Origin: Ohtaekwangia sp035628875
GTDB taxonomy: Bacteria; Bacteroidota; Bacteroidia; Cytophagales; Cyclobacteriaceae
Assembly: GCA_035628875.1 (NCBI GenBank)
Contig: DASPIZ010000055.1
Location: 1 to 64,000 of the forward strand
DNA: 64,000 nt
Direction: 5' to 3'
Numbering within the stretch: position 1 is the stretch's first letter; the number at the start of each line of letters is the position of its first letter. The notes under the pieces were generated by a model. It did no database searches. It was not told where the DNA came from and was given only the letters and a program-made list of their open reading frames with translations. Of the stretch, positions 27,048 through 37,235 are shown in pieces. The position numbers and the translations under genes were made by a program.

Positions 27048-28606
27048 GATACATTCTTCGAAGTTAAGAAAATTAAAGGAATGATCATTTCTTCCATACT
27101 CACTCCACCGTGCTGGAAGGTATCTTTATAGAAATTCACGTAATAATTAAAGTTATTCGGATAGGCAAAAAACTGATCTTCAATTGCAAATACATAACTC
27201 GTGGACACATTTGGCTTCGGCAGGAATAACCTTTCCGGCTTGGCTACCTGCATCACTTTAGCGCCCTCGTAGCCCAGGTTTTTTCCTTGTTTATACCTCA
27301 GGTTAGTATTCACATTACGATCACCAATGATTTTAAACGGCCGCTTTACGCGGATGGTACCATGATCGGTGGTTAACACGACTTTTACATTCTTTTCAGC
27401 TATTTTCTTTAGGATGTCCAGCAATGGAGAATGGTTAAACCAGGAACGCGTGAGTGAACGGTATGCCGATTCATCGGGGGCGAGTTCGCGAACCATCGCC
27501 ATATCCGTACGGGCATGCGAGAGCATATCCACGAAGTTATAAACGATCACATTCAGGTCGTTCTGAAAAAGATTATTAACGGTGTCCGCTAGGTTCCTTC
27601 CTTCCTCCATGTTCTTGATCTTGTGATAAGACATCTTCAGGTTCAGGTTATTCCGACGAAGTTGTTTGGCTAAAAACTCATCTTCAAAATTATTCTTTCC
27701 TTCTTCTACATCCTCCCCAACCCAAAGGTCTGGATGAGATTTTGCCATCTCCGATGGAAGTTGCCCCGAGAAAATTGCATTTCGCGAATATGCTGTCGTA
27801 GTAGGCAATATAGAGTAATAGGTTTCTTCTTTTTCGATGGTGAAGTATTCGCTGATGATCGGCTCAATGATCTTCCATTGATCAAAACGCAGGTTATCAA
27901 TTAGAATAACAAATACGGGTTTTCCCTGACCAAGCTCTGGAAAAACTTTTCGTTTCATTACCTGATGTGAAAGCAAAGGTTTATCGGCATTGGCATTATT
28001 CAGCCATGATTCGTAATTCCGCATAATGAATTTGCAGAAGTTGGCGTTTGCCTCGGTTTTCTGTAGATCCAGCACATCACCCATCTCCTGGTTATCCGGC
28101 TGATCCATCTGTAGTTCCCAGTGAATAAGTTTCTTATAGATATCAGCCCACTGATCGTGGTTCATTTCATCCATAAACGCCATGCTGATCTTACGAAACT
28201 CCTGCTGATAATTAAGGTTAGTCTTTTCCATAACCAACCGCTTGTTATCGAGGATCTTTTTCACTGACAACAAAATCTGACTCGGATTGAGGGGCTTAAT
28301 CAGGTAATCAGCGATCTTTGAACCGATCGCTTCTTCCATGATCTGTTCCTCCTCGTTCTTGGTGATCATTACTACAGGGAGATTCGGTTTATGCGACTTG
28401 ATCTGCGTCAACGCTTCCAGTCCCGACATACCAGGCATATTTTCATCGAGAAATACAACATCGAAATGTTTTTCGTCTGTCATCTCTACTGCATCCGTAC
28501 CATTGTTTACAGGCGTGATGTCATACCCACGTTGTTCCAGAAAAAGGATATGCGGTTTCAGCAAGTCAATCTCATCGTCCGCCCATAAAATGCTATATCT
28601 TTGCAT
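27044..28606 (-). CDS. porX: PorX, response regulator/PglZ-domain controller of type IX secretion
   Basis: A 520-residue PorX: an N-terminal receiver domain (acidic pocket near ADDE, phospho-acceptor Asp54 in VFLDENMPG, Lys in YLIKPLNP), a central helical bundle, and a C-terminal PglZ/alkaline-phosphatase-like domain with VILIDNLRFDQWK, YSILPTTTAYSRN, VDMLSHARTDM and the metal-binding TTDHGT. PorX with the kinase PorY and sigma factor SigP controls T9SS genes in Porphyromonas. A T9SS cargo gene at 11245 fits with a working system. First gene of the porX-tsaE-ald operon, divergent from the HD-domain gene. Confidence 0.95.
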   Translation of the reverse strand: MQRYSILWADDEIDLLKPHILFLEQRGYDITPVNNGTDAVEMTDEKHFDVVFLDENMPGMSGLEALTQIKSHKPNLPVVMITKNEEEQIMEEAIGSKIADYLIKPLNPSQILLSVKKILDNKRLVMEKTNLNYQQEFRKISMAFMDEMNHDQWADIYKKLIHWELQMDQPDNQEMGDVLDLQKTEANANFCKFIMRNYESWLNNANADKPLLSHQVMKRKVFPELGQGKPVFVILIDNLRFDQWKIIEPIISEYFTIEKEETYYSILPTTTAYSRNAIFSGQLPSEMAKSHPDLWVGEDVEEGKNNFEDEFLAKQLRRNNLNLKMSYHKIKNMEEGRNLADTVNNLFQNDLNVIVYNFVDMLSHARTDMAMVRELAPDESAYRSLTRSWFNHSPLLDILKKIAEKNVKVVLTTDHGTIRVKRPFKIIGDRNVNTNLRYKQGKNLGYEGAKVMQVAKPERLFLPKPNVSTSYVFAIEDQFFAYPNNFNYYVNFYKDTFQHGGVSMEEMIIPLIFLTSKNVS

Positions 28607-28727
28607 AGTTTAAATTTTTACCAATTTAACCAATAATGTTAAGTTACCGTTTTTGATCGCCTGTAATGCATGAATTTTACAAACAAATGCTTTACAGCTT
28701 CGAAAGCAAATACAAAACCACACCTGC

Positions 28728-29954
28728 TTGAAGAAAAATAAGACCATCAATGATCCGTTGTACGGATTTATTACCATACCGGGCAATATAATCGCGGATA
28801 TCATTTCCCACCGGTGGTTTCAACGCTTACGCTACATCAAACAACTGGGCTTGACAGACTTTGTATATCCGGCGGCGCTACACACCCGCTTCCAACACGC
28901 GCTTGGTGCCATGCATCTGATGGGCAAGGCACTCGACATTCTGAGAAAGAAAAAGATTGAGATCAGTGATGAAGAATACGAAGCAGCGCAACTGGCTGTG
29001 CTGTTGCACGATATTGGTCATGGTCCGTTCTCTCACGCCCTTGAAGATTCGTTGCTTACAGGCATCCGCCATGAGAGTGTCTCTTACCTTTTTATGGAGT
29101 CGTTGAATGAAGAATTCAATGGTGCTTTGGATATCGCCATAAAAATCTTTCGAAACAGCTACCATCGAAAGTTTCTTCATCAGCTTGTATCCAGTCAACT
29201 GGATATCGACCGACTTGATTATCTTAAAAGAGACAGCTTTTTCACAGGTGTGCAGGAAGGCAACATCGGGCTTGATCGGATTTTGCTAATGTTAAATGTT
29301 CATCAAGACGAGCTGGTTGTTGACGAAAAAGGATTATACAGTATTGAAAATTTTTTGAATGCGCGGCGACAGATGTACTGGCAGGTGTACTTACATAAGG
29401 TTACGGTGAGTACTGAGCGTATGCTGGTTAATATTATTCGCAGGGCCAAGGCTTTGGTACAAGCAGGTGGTGAACTTCCAGCCAGTGATGCGCTGATGTT
29501 TTTTCTAAAACACAATCCTTTGCTTAATGAGTTCAAGACAAGCCCAATGCCGTTAGAAGCTTTTGGTAACCTGGATGATCATGACATTTGGGGGGCGATT
29601 AAATTCTGGCGATCGAACGATGATCAAATCTTATCACTACTCTCTTCCATGCTTTTAGAGCGTCGGCTCTTCCAGGTAAGTTTAAGCAACGAACCTATAC
29701 GCAAAGAAACCATTCAAAAGGTAAGGGATGCCGTAAAGAAAGAATATCATACCTTGGGTGCTGAAACTCCGTATTTGTTTTCGCATGGTACTGTTACCAA
29801 CGAGGCATATGCAGAAGGCAAACACATCAATATCCTGATGAAGCCCGGACAAATGCTGGACATTGCCGATGCTTCAGACTTACCTACGATCAAGGCGATT
29901 AGTAAAATCGTTAAAAAAAACTATCTGTGCTGGCCCAAAAATGTATCTTTGTAG
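28728..29954 (+). CDS. HD-superfamily phosphohydrolase
   Basis: A 408-residue HD-domain protein of the dGTPase-like group found next to lpxD in many Bacteroidota. Metal ligands are visible as the His in HTRFQHALGAMHLM, the HD pair in LLHDIGHGPFSHALE and the Asp in SSQLDIDRLDYLKRD. The substrate could be a dNTP or another phosphate ester; the sequence does not decide. The annotated start is a TTG at 28728 giving KKNKTINDPLYGF, consistent with homologues; no ATG is suitably placed. It ends 61 bp before lpxD, probably co-transcribed. Confidence 0.85.
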   Translation: MKKNKTINDPLYGFITIPGNIIADIISHRWFQRLRYIKQLGLTDFVYPAALHTRFQHALGAMHLMGKALDILRKKKIEISDEEYEAAQLAVLLHDIGHGPFSHALEDSLLTGIRHESVSYLFMESLNEEFNGALDIAIKIFRNSYHRKFLHQLVSSQLDIDRLDYLKRDSFFTGVQEGNIGLDRILLMLNVHQDELVVDEKGLYSIENFLNARRQMYWQVYLHKVTVSTERMLVNIIRRAKALVQAGGELPASDALMFFLKHNPLLNEFKTSPMPLEAFGNLDDHDIWGAIKFWRSNDDQILSLLSSMLLERRLFQVSLSNEPIRKETIQKVRDAVKKEYHTLGAETPYLFSHGTVTNEAYAEGKHINILMKPGQMLDIADASDLPTIKAISKIVKKNYLCWPKNVSL

Positions 29955-30015
29955 AATCAGGTATTGGGCATAACCCGAATGCCTTGGAATACCAACTGTC
30001 TAATAACAAGTGCCT

Positions 30016-31080
30016 ATGGAATTTACGGTCAGCCAGATTGCTGCGATGTTACGTGGTGAAGTGAGGGGAAATGGAGCAGACAAGATTAACATGCTTGCTA
30101 AAATCCAGGAAGCTCAAAAAGGGCAAATTGCATTTTTATCTAACCCGAAGTACGAACAATACATATATACAACTCAGGCAAGCGCAGTTATTGTAAAAAA
30201 GGATTTTACGCCTAAAAAAGAAATTACTTCTTCACTTATTCTTGTTGATGATCCATACATCAGTTTTACGATGTTGTTGGAGGAGTATCACAAGCTGGTG
30301 AGTTTCCAGAAAACCGGTATAGAACAACCTTCATTTATTGGTGAGCATTCCACCACAGGCCAACAAGTTTATCGCGGCGCTTTCTCTTACATTGGAAATA
30401 ATTGTAAAATTGGAGAAAATGTAAAAGTCTATCCGCATGCCTACATTGGAGATAACGTGGTTATTGGTGATAATACCATTATACACGCCGGTGTAAAAGT
30501 CTATAACGACACCCGCATTGGAAAGAACTGTGTCATACATTCAGGTACAGTGATTGGTAGCGATGGATTTGGATTTGCTCCGCAGGAAGATGGCTCATAC
30601 AAAACCATACCGCAGCTGGGTAATGTCATTCTTGAAGACAATGTTGCCATCGGCGCAAATACGGTGATTGATTGTGCAACACTATTCGGAGATTCAACCT
30701 TCATTCGACAAGGTGTGAAGCTCGACAATCTCATTCAGATTGCACATAATGTAGAGATCGGAAAAAATACGGTGATCGCTGCCCAGACAGGAATTTCCGG
30801 ATCATCAAAAGTTGGTGAAAATTGTGTGATTGCAGGGCAAGTCGGTATGTCTGGTCATTTGGTGATTGCCAACAAAACGAGTATCGGAGCGCAAGCCGGT
30901 ATCCTCAAAACAATCAAAGATGAAGGCGAAAAGATTATTGGTTCGCCTGCCTTTGACGTCAAGGAGTATTATAAATCATATGCGGTTTTTAAGCAGTTGC
31001 CTGATCTCAATTTAAGGCTCCGGGAACTTGAGAATAAGGTCGCGAATCTCAAGCGCGAACACATCTCATTAAAGGACTAG
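30016..31080 (+). CDS. lpxD: UDP-3-O-(3-hydroxyacyl)glucosamine N-acyltransferase LpxD
   Basis: The third step of lipid A synthesis, adding the N-linked 3-hydroxyacyl chain. 354 residues from the ATG at 30016 (a GTG two codons earlier is less likely). The N-terminal uridine-binding domain (SQIAAMLRGEVRG ... LVDDPYISF) precedes a left-handed beta-helix of hexapeptide repeats (IGENVKVYPHAYIGDN and on). The catalytic-region His lies in IQIAHNVEIG. The C-terminal helix extends from KEYYKSYAVFKQLP. A perfect -7 box TATCTTTG sits at 29944-29951 inside the end of the HD gene. Confidence 0.95.
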   Translation: MEFTVSQIAAMLRGEVRGNGADKINMLAKIQEAQKGQIAFLSNPKYEQYIYTTQASAVIVKKDFTPKKEITSSLILVDDPYISFTMLLEEYHKLVSFQKTGIEQPSFIGEHSTTGQQVYRGAFSYIGNNCKIGENVKVYPHAYIGDNVVIGDNTIIHAGVKVYNDTRIGKNCVIHSGTVIGSDGFGFAPQEDGSYKTIPQLGNVILEDNVAIGANTVIDCATLFGDSTFIRQGVKLDNLIQIAHNVEIGKNTVIAAQTGISGSSKVGENCVIAGQVGMSGHLVIANKTSIGAQAGILKTIKDEGEKIIGSPAFDVKEYYKSYAVFKQLPDLNLRLRELENKVANLKREHISLKD

Positions 31081-31203
31081 CGACAGGCAGGCGTAGGCAT
31101 CTTTAAATAAACGATTGCCGCAGTTATGATGTTAAAAGCATTTACAACCTCAACGCAACCCTTTATAATCGATAATACTCCCTAAATCCTAACCCGTATA
31201 AAG

Positions 31204-31234
31204 TTTGATTATACGGAGATACCGGTTAAATTTG
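31204..31234 (+). promoter_or_regulatory. consensus promoter of lpxC-fabZ
   Basis: A perfect -33 TTTG (31204-31207), 19-bp spacer and perfect -7 TAAATTTG (31227-31234), 16 bp before the ATG. This is the best match to the Bacteroidota primary sigma consensus in the window. Confidence 0.8.
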
Positions 31235-31250
31235 CCCTCTTTTCCACAGC

Positions 31251-32648
31251 ATGCTTAACATCAAACAGCAAACCATCCAAAAATCGGTAACCCTCTCGGG
31301 TGTAGGACTTCATACAGGGGTACAAACCAACATGACGTTTCTGCCGGCTAAGCCGAATCACGGCATAAAATTTCAGCGTATAGATATCCCAGGGTCACCT
31401 ATTATTGATGCGGATTGCGACAATGTAGTAGATGTTTCCCGTGGCACTACCATTGAACAAAGTGGCGCGAAAGTAAGCACGATTGAACATACGCTCGCTG
31501 CTCTTACCGGCCTTGAGATCGACAATGTAATTATCCAACTGGATGGACCTGAATGTCCTATTATGGATGGCAGCTCAATTGAGTTTGTGGATATCCTTAA
31601 GGGTGCAGGTACTGAAGAACAAAACGCTTTACGCGATTTTTTCGAAGTACAGGAGCCCCTTTTTTACCGGGAAGCAGCACGCAACGTGGAAATTGCAGCA
31701 CTACCGCTCGATGACTACCGGGTAACGGTTATGATTGATTACAACTCCCCTGTATTAGGTAGTCAACATGCTTCTATTACGGATATTCGTCAATTTGAAA
31801 AAGAAATTGCCTCTTGCCGCACTTTCTGTTTTTTGCATGAACTTGAGATGTTGTATAAAAACAACCTGATCCGTGGCGGTGATCTTAATAATGCCATTGT
31901 TATTGTTGATCGTATCGTCCAGGAAAATGAATTAGAGAATATTGCTAAAATGTTAGGCAAACCAAAGGTTGCTGTAAAACAGGAAGGCATTCTGAATAAT
32001 ATTGAACTACGGTATAAAAACGAACCTGCCCGCCACAAACTCCTCGACATCGTTGGAGACTTAACGCTTGCAGGCCGTCCTTTAAAGGCGCAGATTCTTG
32101 CCGCGCGACCAGGACACGCTGCTAACGTGGCTTTTGCCAAAAAGCTGAAAAAAGCCATGCAGGAGGCCGATAAAAAAGGCCGTCCAAAATACAACCCCAG
32201 TTTGCCACCGGTAATGGACATCAATAAAATTTCGTCCATTTTGAAACACCGGTACCCCTTCCTGCTGATTGATAAGATCATCTACCTCGATAATGAAAGT
32301 GTTGCCGGCGTAAAAAATGTTACGGTAAATGAGCCTTTCTTTCAAGGGCATTTCCCGGGCAATCCGGTAATGCCGGGTGTTCTTCAAATCGAAGCTATGG
32401 CACAGATTGGAGGTATCCTTGTGTTGAATACAGTACCCGATCCTGAAAACTACTGGACTTACTTTTTAGGTATCGAAAATTTCAGATTTAGAAAAATGGT
32501 CTTGCCCGGCGATACCATGGTCATCCAGTGTGATCTTGTCGCTCCGATAAAAAGAGGAATAGCAAAGATGTATGGCCGTGCATTTGTTGGCAATACACTT
32601 GTTTGTGAAGGTACAATGACCGCCAGCATCGTTCGAAAAGATTCATGA
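31251..32648 (+). CDS. lpxC-fabZ: bifunctional UDP-3-O-acyl-GlcNAc deacetylase / 3-hydroxyacyl-ACP dehydratase
   Basis: A 465-residue fusion typical of Bacteroidota. Residues 1 to about 305 are LpxC, the zinc deacetylase committing lipid A synthesis: GVGLHTG, STIEHTLAAL (zinc His), CPIMDGSS and the HKLLDIVGD...ARPGH zinc/catalytic segment. Residues about 320-465 are FabZ, the fatty-acid dehydratase: LKHRYPFLLIDKI, then GHFPGNPVMPGVLQIEAMAQ with the active-site His and Glu. Fusing the two ties 3-hydroxyacyl-ACP supply to its competing consumer. It overlaps lpxA by 4 bp. Confidence 0.97.
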   Translation: MLNIKQQTIQKSVTLSGVGLHTGVQTNMTFLPAKPNHGIKFQRIDIPGSPIIDADCDNVVDVSRGTTIEQSGAKVSTIEHTLAALTGLEIDNVIIQLDGPECPIMDGSSIEFVDILKGAGTEEQNALRDFFEVQEPLFYREAARNVEIAALPLDDYRVTVMIDYNSPVLGSQHASITDIRQFEKEIASCRTFCFLHELEMLYKNNLIRGGDLNNAIVIVDRIVQENELENIAKMLGKPKVAVKQEGILNNIELRYKNEPARHKLLDIVGDLTLAGRPLKAQILAARPGHAANVAFAKKLKKAMQEADKKGRPKYNPSLPPVMDINKISSILKHRYPFLLIDKIIYLDNESVAGVKNVTVNEPFFQGHFPGNPVMPGVLQIEAMAQIGGILVLNTVPDPENYWTYFLGIENFRFRKMVLPGDTMVIQCDLVAPIKRGIAKMYGRAFVGNTLVCEGTMTASIVRKDS

Positions 32649-33433
32649 GTCAATTTCCAAACGCCAACGTACACCCTGAAGCAAAAATTGGTAACAATGT
32701 TACCATAGAACCTTTTGCGACTGTCCATAAAAACACTGTGATCGGTGATGGAACCTGGATAGGTCCGTACACCACCATTATGGAAGGATCACGCATCGGA
32801 AAGAACTGTAAGATCTTTCCCGGTGCTGTAATTTCCGGCATTCCACAGGATTTGAAATTCAAAGGTGAAGAAACCACTACCGAAATTGGTGATAACACCA
32901 CCATCCGCGAATGCGTGACGGTTAACCGTGGCACAGTGGATAAATGGAAAACGGTGATCGGTTCCAATTGTCTTTTGATGGCATACGTTCACATCGGCCA
33001 TGATTGTATTGTGGGCAACAGCTGCATCCTAGGCAATCTTGTGCAATTAGCCGGTCATGTTATCATAGACGATTTCGTGATTTTTGGAGGCTCTTGTGCC
33101 GTTCAACAATTCGCCAAAATCGGATCGCATGCATACATCGGAGGAGGATCTCTTGTTCGGAAAGACGTACCGCCATACACAAAGGCAGCCCGTGAGCCGC
33201 TATCTTATGCTGGCGTAAACACGATAGGATTACGCCGTCGCGGCTTTACATCAGAAAAAATCAGTGAAATTCAGGAGATCTACCGGTACATTTATTTGCG
33301 AAGTATGAACAACTCCAAAGCCGTAGAAATTGTAGAAGTTGAAATTCCGGCAAGTACCGAACGTGATTATATCCTCGATTTCATCCGCACATCTGAGCGG
33401 GGCATTATGAAGGGATACGGCGGACTTGATTAA
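32645..33433 (+). CDS. lpxA: UDP-N-acetylglucosamine acyltransferase LpxA
   Basis: The first lipid A enzyme, transferring a 3-hydroxyacyl chain to UDP-GlcNAc. 262 residues: about 185 of hexapeptide beta-helix followed by a helical C-terminal domain (GLRRRGFTSEKISEIQEIYRYIY). The catalytic His lies in AYVHIGHDCIVGN. Coupled to lpxC-fabZ by a 4-bp overlap, so the two ends of the early pathway are translated together. Confidence 0.96.
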   Translation: MSQFPNANVHPEAKIGNNVTIEPFATVHKNTVIGDGTWIGPYTTIMEGSRIGKNCKIFPGAVISGIPQDLKFKGEETTTEIGDNTTIRECVTVNRGTVDKWKTVIGSNCLLMAYVHIGHDCIVGNSCILGNLVQLAGHVIIDDFVIFGGSCAVQQFAKIGSHAYIGGGSLVRKDVPPYTKAAREPLSYAGVNTIGLRRRGFTSEKISEIQEIYRYIYLRSMNNSKAVEIVEVEIPASTERDYILDFIRTSERGIMKGYGGLD

Positions 33434-33533
33434 GGATTAGACCGGTTAACTGTCTTCGGTTTACGCTATCATTCAATCACCATCAACGGTAAAGGCAAGT
33501 AGTATTGGCAACCTCTAATAAATACCGAGCAGC

Positions 33534-34175
33534 GTGACACCCACCTCCTCTACCGGCCTCAGCATCACCTGCAACGACCTGGGTAAGCGCTTTAACAGGG
33601 AGTGGATCTTCCGCAGGTTATCATACACCTTCGAACCTGGTAACATTTATGCTATCACAGGACCAAATGGCTCGGGAAAATCGACGTTGTTACAAATCCT
33701 TTGGGGGCAATCCCCACCAACAGTCGGGAAAATTGCTTATCAACTAAATAACACAGACGTTCCTGTAGAAGAAATTTTTAACCATGTTTCGATCGCAACG
33801 CCCTATATGGATCTGATCGACGAATTCACCCTGGAGGAACAACTACGATTTCATTTTAAATTAAAAACTCCTTATGGCGGGATAACCATTGATGAATTGA
33901 TGGAGCGCATGTATCTAACCCATGCCCATGATAAATTCATCGGAAATTTCTCATCCGGTATGCGTCAGCGTGTAAAGCTGGCGTTGGCTTTTTATACAAA
34001 ATCAGATATGATCTTTCTGGATGAGCCAGGCACAAACCTCGACAAACAAGCCTTCGAATGGTATTGCCATCAATTAAAAAACGCCAATCCGAATGCCCTG
34101 ATCCTCATCGCCTCGAACAATGCAGAAGAATATCCGGTACATGCCCATCTGTTAAACATCATGGCATTTAAATAG
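33534..34175 (+). CDS. ABC transporter ATP-binding protein
   Basis: A 213-residue ABC ATPase subunit. Walker A is TGPNGSGKSTLLQ, the signature is the variant SSGMRQRVKLALAF, and Walker B is MIFLDEPGTNLD. The H-loop His is replaced by Asn (IASNNAEE), which may lower or alter turnover. No permease is adjacent; the gene follows lpxA by 100 bp on the same strand. The start is a GTG at 33534. A role in lipid or heme-type export is possible but unsupported. Confidence 0.85.
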   Translation: MTPTSSTGLSITCNDLGKRFNREWIFRRLSYTFEPGNIYAITGPNGSGKSTLLQILWGQSPPTVGKIAYQLNNTDVPVEEIFNHVSIATPYMDLIDEFTLEEQLRFHFKLKTPYGGITIDELMERMYLTHAHDKFIGNFSSGMRQRVKLALAFYTKSDMIFLDEPGTNLDKQAFEWYCHQLKNANPNALILIASNNAEEYPVHAHLLNIMAFK

Positions 34176-34353
34176 TAAGCGTGGACATAGAACTTATAAT
34201 GCACAGAATCACCAGACAAAGAAATGGTTACCCGTAACTGCCTCACCCGATTAATAGCAAAAAAAAGCCCCATTTGAAACCTCTCGGATGACCAGTAGAA
34301 GTTTTGATTTTATTATTTTTAGCCTCATATTCGTAACACTTAACGTATAAAAA

Positions 34354-34812
34354 ATGAAACATGTAAACCGAATTTTATCGCTTTTAGCCCTTAGCGCAAT
34401 GGTTTTTCTTACAGGCTGCGATAAAGGAGATGACAATAAAAAATCTGAAAATGATCAGCAAATTGAAAAATTAGTGGGTACCTGGACCGCTCAAGAAGTG
34501 ACACTAGATACAGACCCACAAGAATATCCAGGTTTCACGATTACCATATCGGGAAGTGCAGGTGATGATCAATTATCCTATACGACCTCGAATCGCCCGG
34601 CAAACGGACCTTGGCCTGCCAGTGGCAATTTATCTTTTGGATCGCCAGCAACCAATAAGCTAATTAGAAGCGGCGATAATTTAGATATAAACTATCAAGT
34701 CTCAGACGCTCAGCTGACCATGTCTTTTAACTACGAAGGTGATGGTTTTGCTGGTGGACGTACAGCAGAAGTGGCTGGTGATTGGGTATTTACCTTTACC
34801 AAGAGCAATTAA
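34354..34812 (+). CDS. small lipoprotein with lipocalin-like beta domain
   Basis: A 152-residue lipoprotein: basic N-terminus, hydrophobic helix and lipobox LTGC with Cys22. A charged Lys/Asp/Asn linker follows, then a beta-rich domain starting LVGTWTAQEVTLD, the WxxxxV opening common to Bacteroidota lipocalin-like lipoproteins, and ending GDWVFTFTKSN. No specific function can be given. A strong terminator follows 22 bp after the stop. Confidence 0.75.
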   Translation: MKHVNRILSLLALSAMVFLTGCDKGDDNKKSENDQQIEKLVGTWTAQEVTLDTDPQEYPGFTITISGSAGDDQLSYTTSNRPANGPWPASGNLSFGSPATNKLIRSGDNLDINYQVSDAQLTMSFNYEGDGFAGGRTAEVAGDWVFTFTKSN

Positions 34813-34834
34813 ATAAAACACTGCATATAAAAGT

Positions 34835-34866
34835 AAGACCTGTTGTATTCAGCAGGTCTTTTTTAT
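34835..34866. terminator. bidirectional terminator between the lipoprotein gene and mutS2
   Basis: Stem AAGACCTGTT (34835-34844) with AGCAGGTCTT-type complement to 34860 (10 bp including one G-T pair), followed by TTTTTTATTT on the plus strand and a shorter T-rich stretch on the minus strand. Confidence 0.85.
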
Positions 34867-34870
34867 TTAA

Positions 34871-37234
34871 TTACTTCAACACCACAACCGTTATACCATC
34901 GCCGCCCCGTTCAATATGCTCATCTGTAGCCGATGCTACTTCCTTGTATCGCTTTAAATGATCGCGAACTACTTTTCTTAATACACCTTCTCCTTTACCG
35001 TGAAGTATCTTGAGTTCACCTTGTCCGAGCAAAATAGCCGTATCCATAAACTGATCAAGTATCGAAATAACTTCTTCCACACGCTGACCGCGTACATCCA
35101 GTGTGCTGCTGAAATTGGCTCGTTTTTCTAACACATTGATTCCGGCAGACCGTAACCGGGTATTGATCTCTTTCTCAACGGCAGCCGTGATCTTTTCGAG
35201 CTTTTCAATTTTAGTGAGTGACTTTAATTCACCAAACTGAACCGTAGCATTCTTTCCCTGTATGGAAAGCACCTTGCCACTTCCCTCCTGGCCGATGATA
35301 CGTACCCGATCTCCCTCCTTGATCGGCACTGCAGGTTTTATCTCCTTTTTGTGCTCGGCTTTTACTTTGGAACTCAGCTCCTGCAAACTCTTGCGCATCT
35401 TCAAGGTCTCGTTTTTCTCAGCGCGGTTTTCACGAATATGCCGGATTGTTTTTTCAATCTGACGGTTCGTATCCCTTAACAACTCAGCCGCATCTTCTTT
35501 GGCTTTGTTGATAATCTCCTTCTTTTTGGTTTCCAACTCACTCGACAACGTCTGATACTTCGACAATGCCTTTTTCATTTCCACTTCCTGAATCTCCAGT
35601 TGCCGGATGCGCTCACTCGTTTCCTGACGTTCCTTCTCCATAGAACGGACCAGCGTCTCGAACCCGGCGAGGTCCTTCCCTACTAATTTTTCAGCTTGTG
35701 TCAATGTTTCTTGCGGCAAGCCCGTCTTACGCGCGATTTCCAATGCAAAAGAACTTCCCGGTTTTCCCGGATCAAGCATATACAATGGAACCAGGTTCTT
35801 ATCATCAAAACGCATAGCAGCATTCTGAATTCCCTGGTGCTGCCCGGCAAATAATTTCAAGTTATAGTAATGCGTTGTTGCTACACCCCACACGCGTTTT
35901 TTCAGCAATCCATCAAGAATAGCTTCTGCGATAGCACCACCAAAATTCGGATCGGTGCCGGATCCTAATTCATCCAACAGAACGAGCGATTTATTTGTAG
36001 CCTGTTGCAGAAACACATTCATGTTCCGCAGGTGACTGCTGTAGGTACTCAAATCATTTTCAATGGATTGCTGATCACCAATATCAAGGAAGATATGCTG
36101 AAATACACCAACTCGCGAACGATCTGACAATGGAATCAACAATCCGGTTTGCACCATGTATTGAAGCAACCCGATTGTCTTCAATGTTACTGATTTTCCA
36201 CCGGCATTTGGACCAGAAACCAGCATCATCCGTTGTTGATGATGCAATTCAATATTTAACGGAACAACTTCACGCTTGCCTTTCAGACTCAAATACAACA
36301 GCGGATGTCGCGCGTTGTACCAGACCATCTCCGTTGTTTTTTCAAGGATCGGAAGATCGGCATTGATCTCGAGTGAAAACTTTGCCTTCGCCCGGATAAA
36401 ATCAATTTGCGCAAGAAACTGAAACGCTAACCGCAATGCCGGAAGCTCCTGGCGAAACTTATCGGTGAGTGCGACAAGAATTCGAATCACTTCCCTTTTT
36501 TCAGCGTGTTCCAAATCGCGGATCTCATTATTTGCATCCAGCATTTCGGCGGGTTCTAAAAAGACCGTCTGACCTGTTGCCGATTCGTCGAGGATAAATC
36601 CCTTTAGCTTACGCTTATGTTCGGCCTGAATAGGAATTACAACCCTGCCTTCGCGAATAGTTGGCAAAGCGCCTTCAGGCACCCATTTCTCTGCAACAGC
36701 AGCCCTGTAAATCTGATCCGCTAACCGACGAAGACGACTTTGCTCATCGCGGATTTTTTTCCTGATCTGACCAAGATCCGGGCTGGCAGAATCTCGCACG
36801 AGCGCTTTATCATCAATCGTAGCGAAAACAGCTTTTGCCAGTTGATCGGTGATAACTACTGGCTCCGAAAGTCGAAACAATTCAGGAAAAATGACGCTAT
36901 TCTTTTGAAGGAAATTTTTACAGGCGATAATGGTTTCGAGTGCATACGCCAGCTTGAGGAAATCTTCCGATTCCAGCCAGTTGCCTTCCAGCGAAATTTT
37001 TTGCAGCCATTCGGCAGAATCAAAAAAGTGCCGGGACGGAAAGTTCTCGCCTTTCTCGAGGATCTGTTTAAACTCCAGGCTTTGATGAAGCAAAACACGA
37101 ATAAACTCAGCATTGTTGCTAAAGCGCATGCGGTCAACCCAGTCGGCCCCGGCGTTTGACAAACAATACGACTTAAGTTTAACCCGTATCTGGTCAAAGC
37201 CTAACTTTTCTTCAAAATCGGATGGGTAAATCAT
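34871..37234 (-). CDS. mutS2: endonuclease MutS2
   Basis: A 787-residue MutS2, which suppresses homologous recombination and in some bacteria rescues collided ribosomes. It lacks the mismatch-recognition domain I. The clamp/lever region holds long helices; the ATPase carries Walker A SGPNAGGKSVTLKT, the Walker B region VLLDELGSGTDP and the switch motif ATTHY. A coiled coil follows (about residues 510-610), then a KOW-like segment (IKEGDRVRI) and the C-terminal Smr nuclease domain with LDVRGQRVEE and LHGKGEGVLR. It follows the DUF4296 gene with a 1-bp gap, so they form one transcript. Confidence 0.95.
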   Translation of the reverse strand: MIYPSDFEEKLGFDQIRVKLKSYCLSNAGADWVDRMRFSNNAEFIRVLLHQSLEFKQILEKGENFPSRHFFDSAEWLQKISLEGNWLESEDFLKLAYALETIIACKNFLQKNSVIFPELFRLSEPVVITDQLAKAVFATIDDKALVRDSASPDLGQIRKKIRDEQSRLRRLADQIYRAAVAEKWVPEGALPTIREGRVVIPIQAEHKRKLKGFILDESATGQTVFLEPAEMLDANNEIRDLEHAEKREVIRILVALTDKFRQELPALRLAFQFLAQIDFIRAKAKFSLEINADLPILEKTTEMVWYNARHPLLYLSLKGKREVVPLNIELHHQQRMMLVSGPNAGGKSVTLKTIGLLQYMVQTGLLIPLSDRSRVGVFQHIFLDIGDQQSIENDLSTYSSHLRNMNVFLQQATNKSLVLLDELGSGTDPNFGGAIAEAILDGLLKKRVWGVATTHYYNLKLFAGQHQGIQNAAMRFDDKNLVPLYMLDPGKPGSSFALEIARKTGLPQETLTQAEKLVGKDLAGFETLVRSMEKERQETSERIRQLEIQEVEMKKALSKYQTLSSELETKKKEIINKAKEDAAELLRDTNRQIEKTIRHIRENRAEKNETLKMRKSLQELSSKVKAEHKKEIKPAVPIKEGDRVRIIGQEGSGKVLSIQGKNATVQFGELKSLTKIEKLEKITAAVEKEINTRLRSAGINVLEKRANFSSTLDVRGQRVEEVISILDQFMDTAILLGQGELKILHGKGEGVLRKVVRDHLKRYKEVASATDEHIERGGDGITVVVLK

Positions 37235-37235
37235 G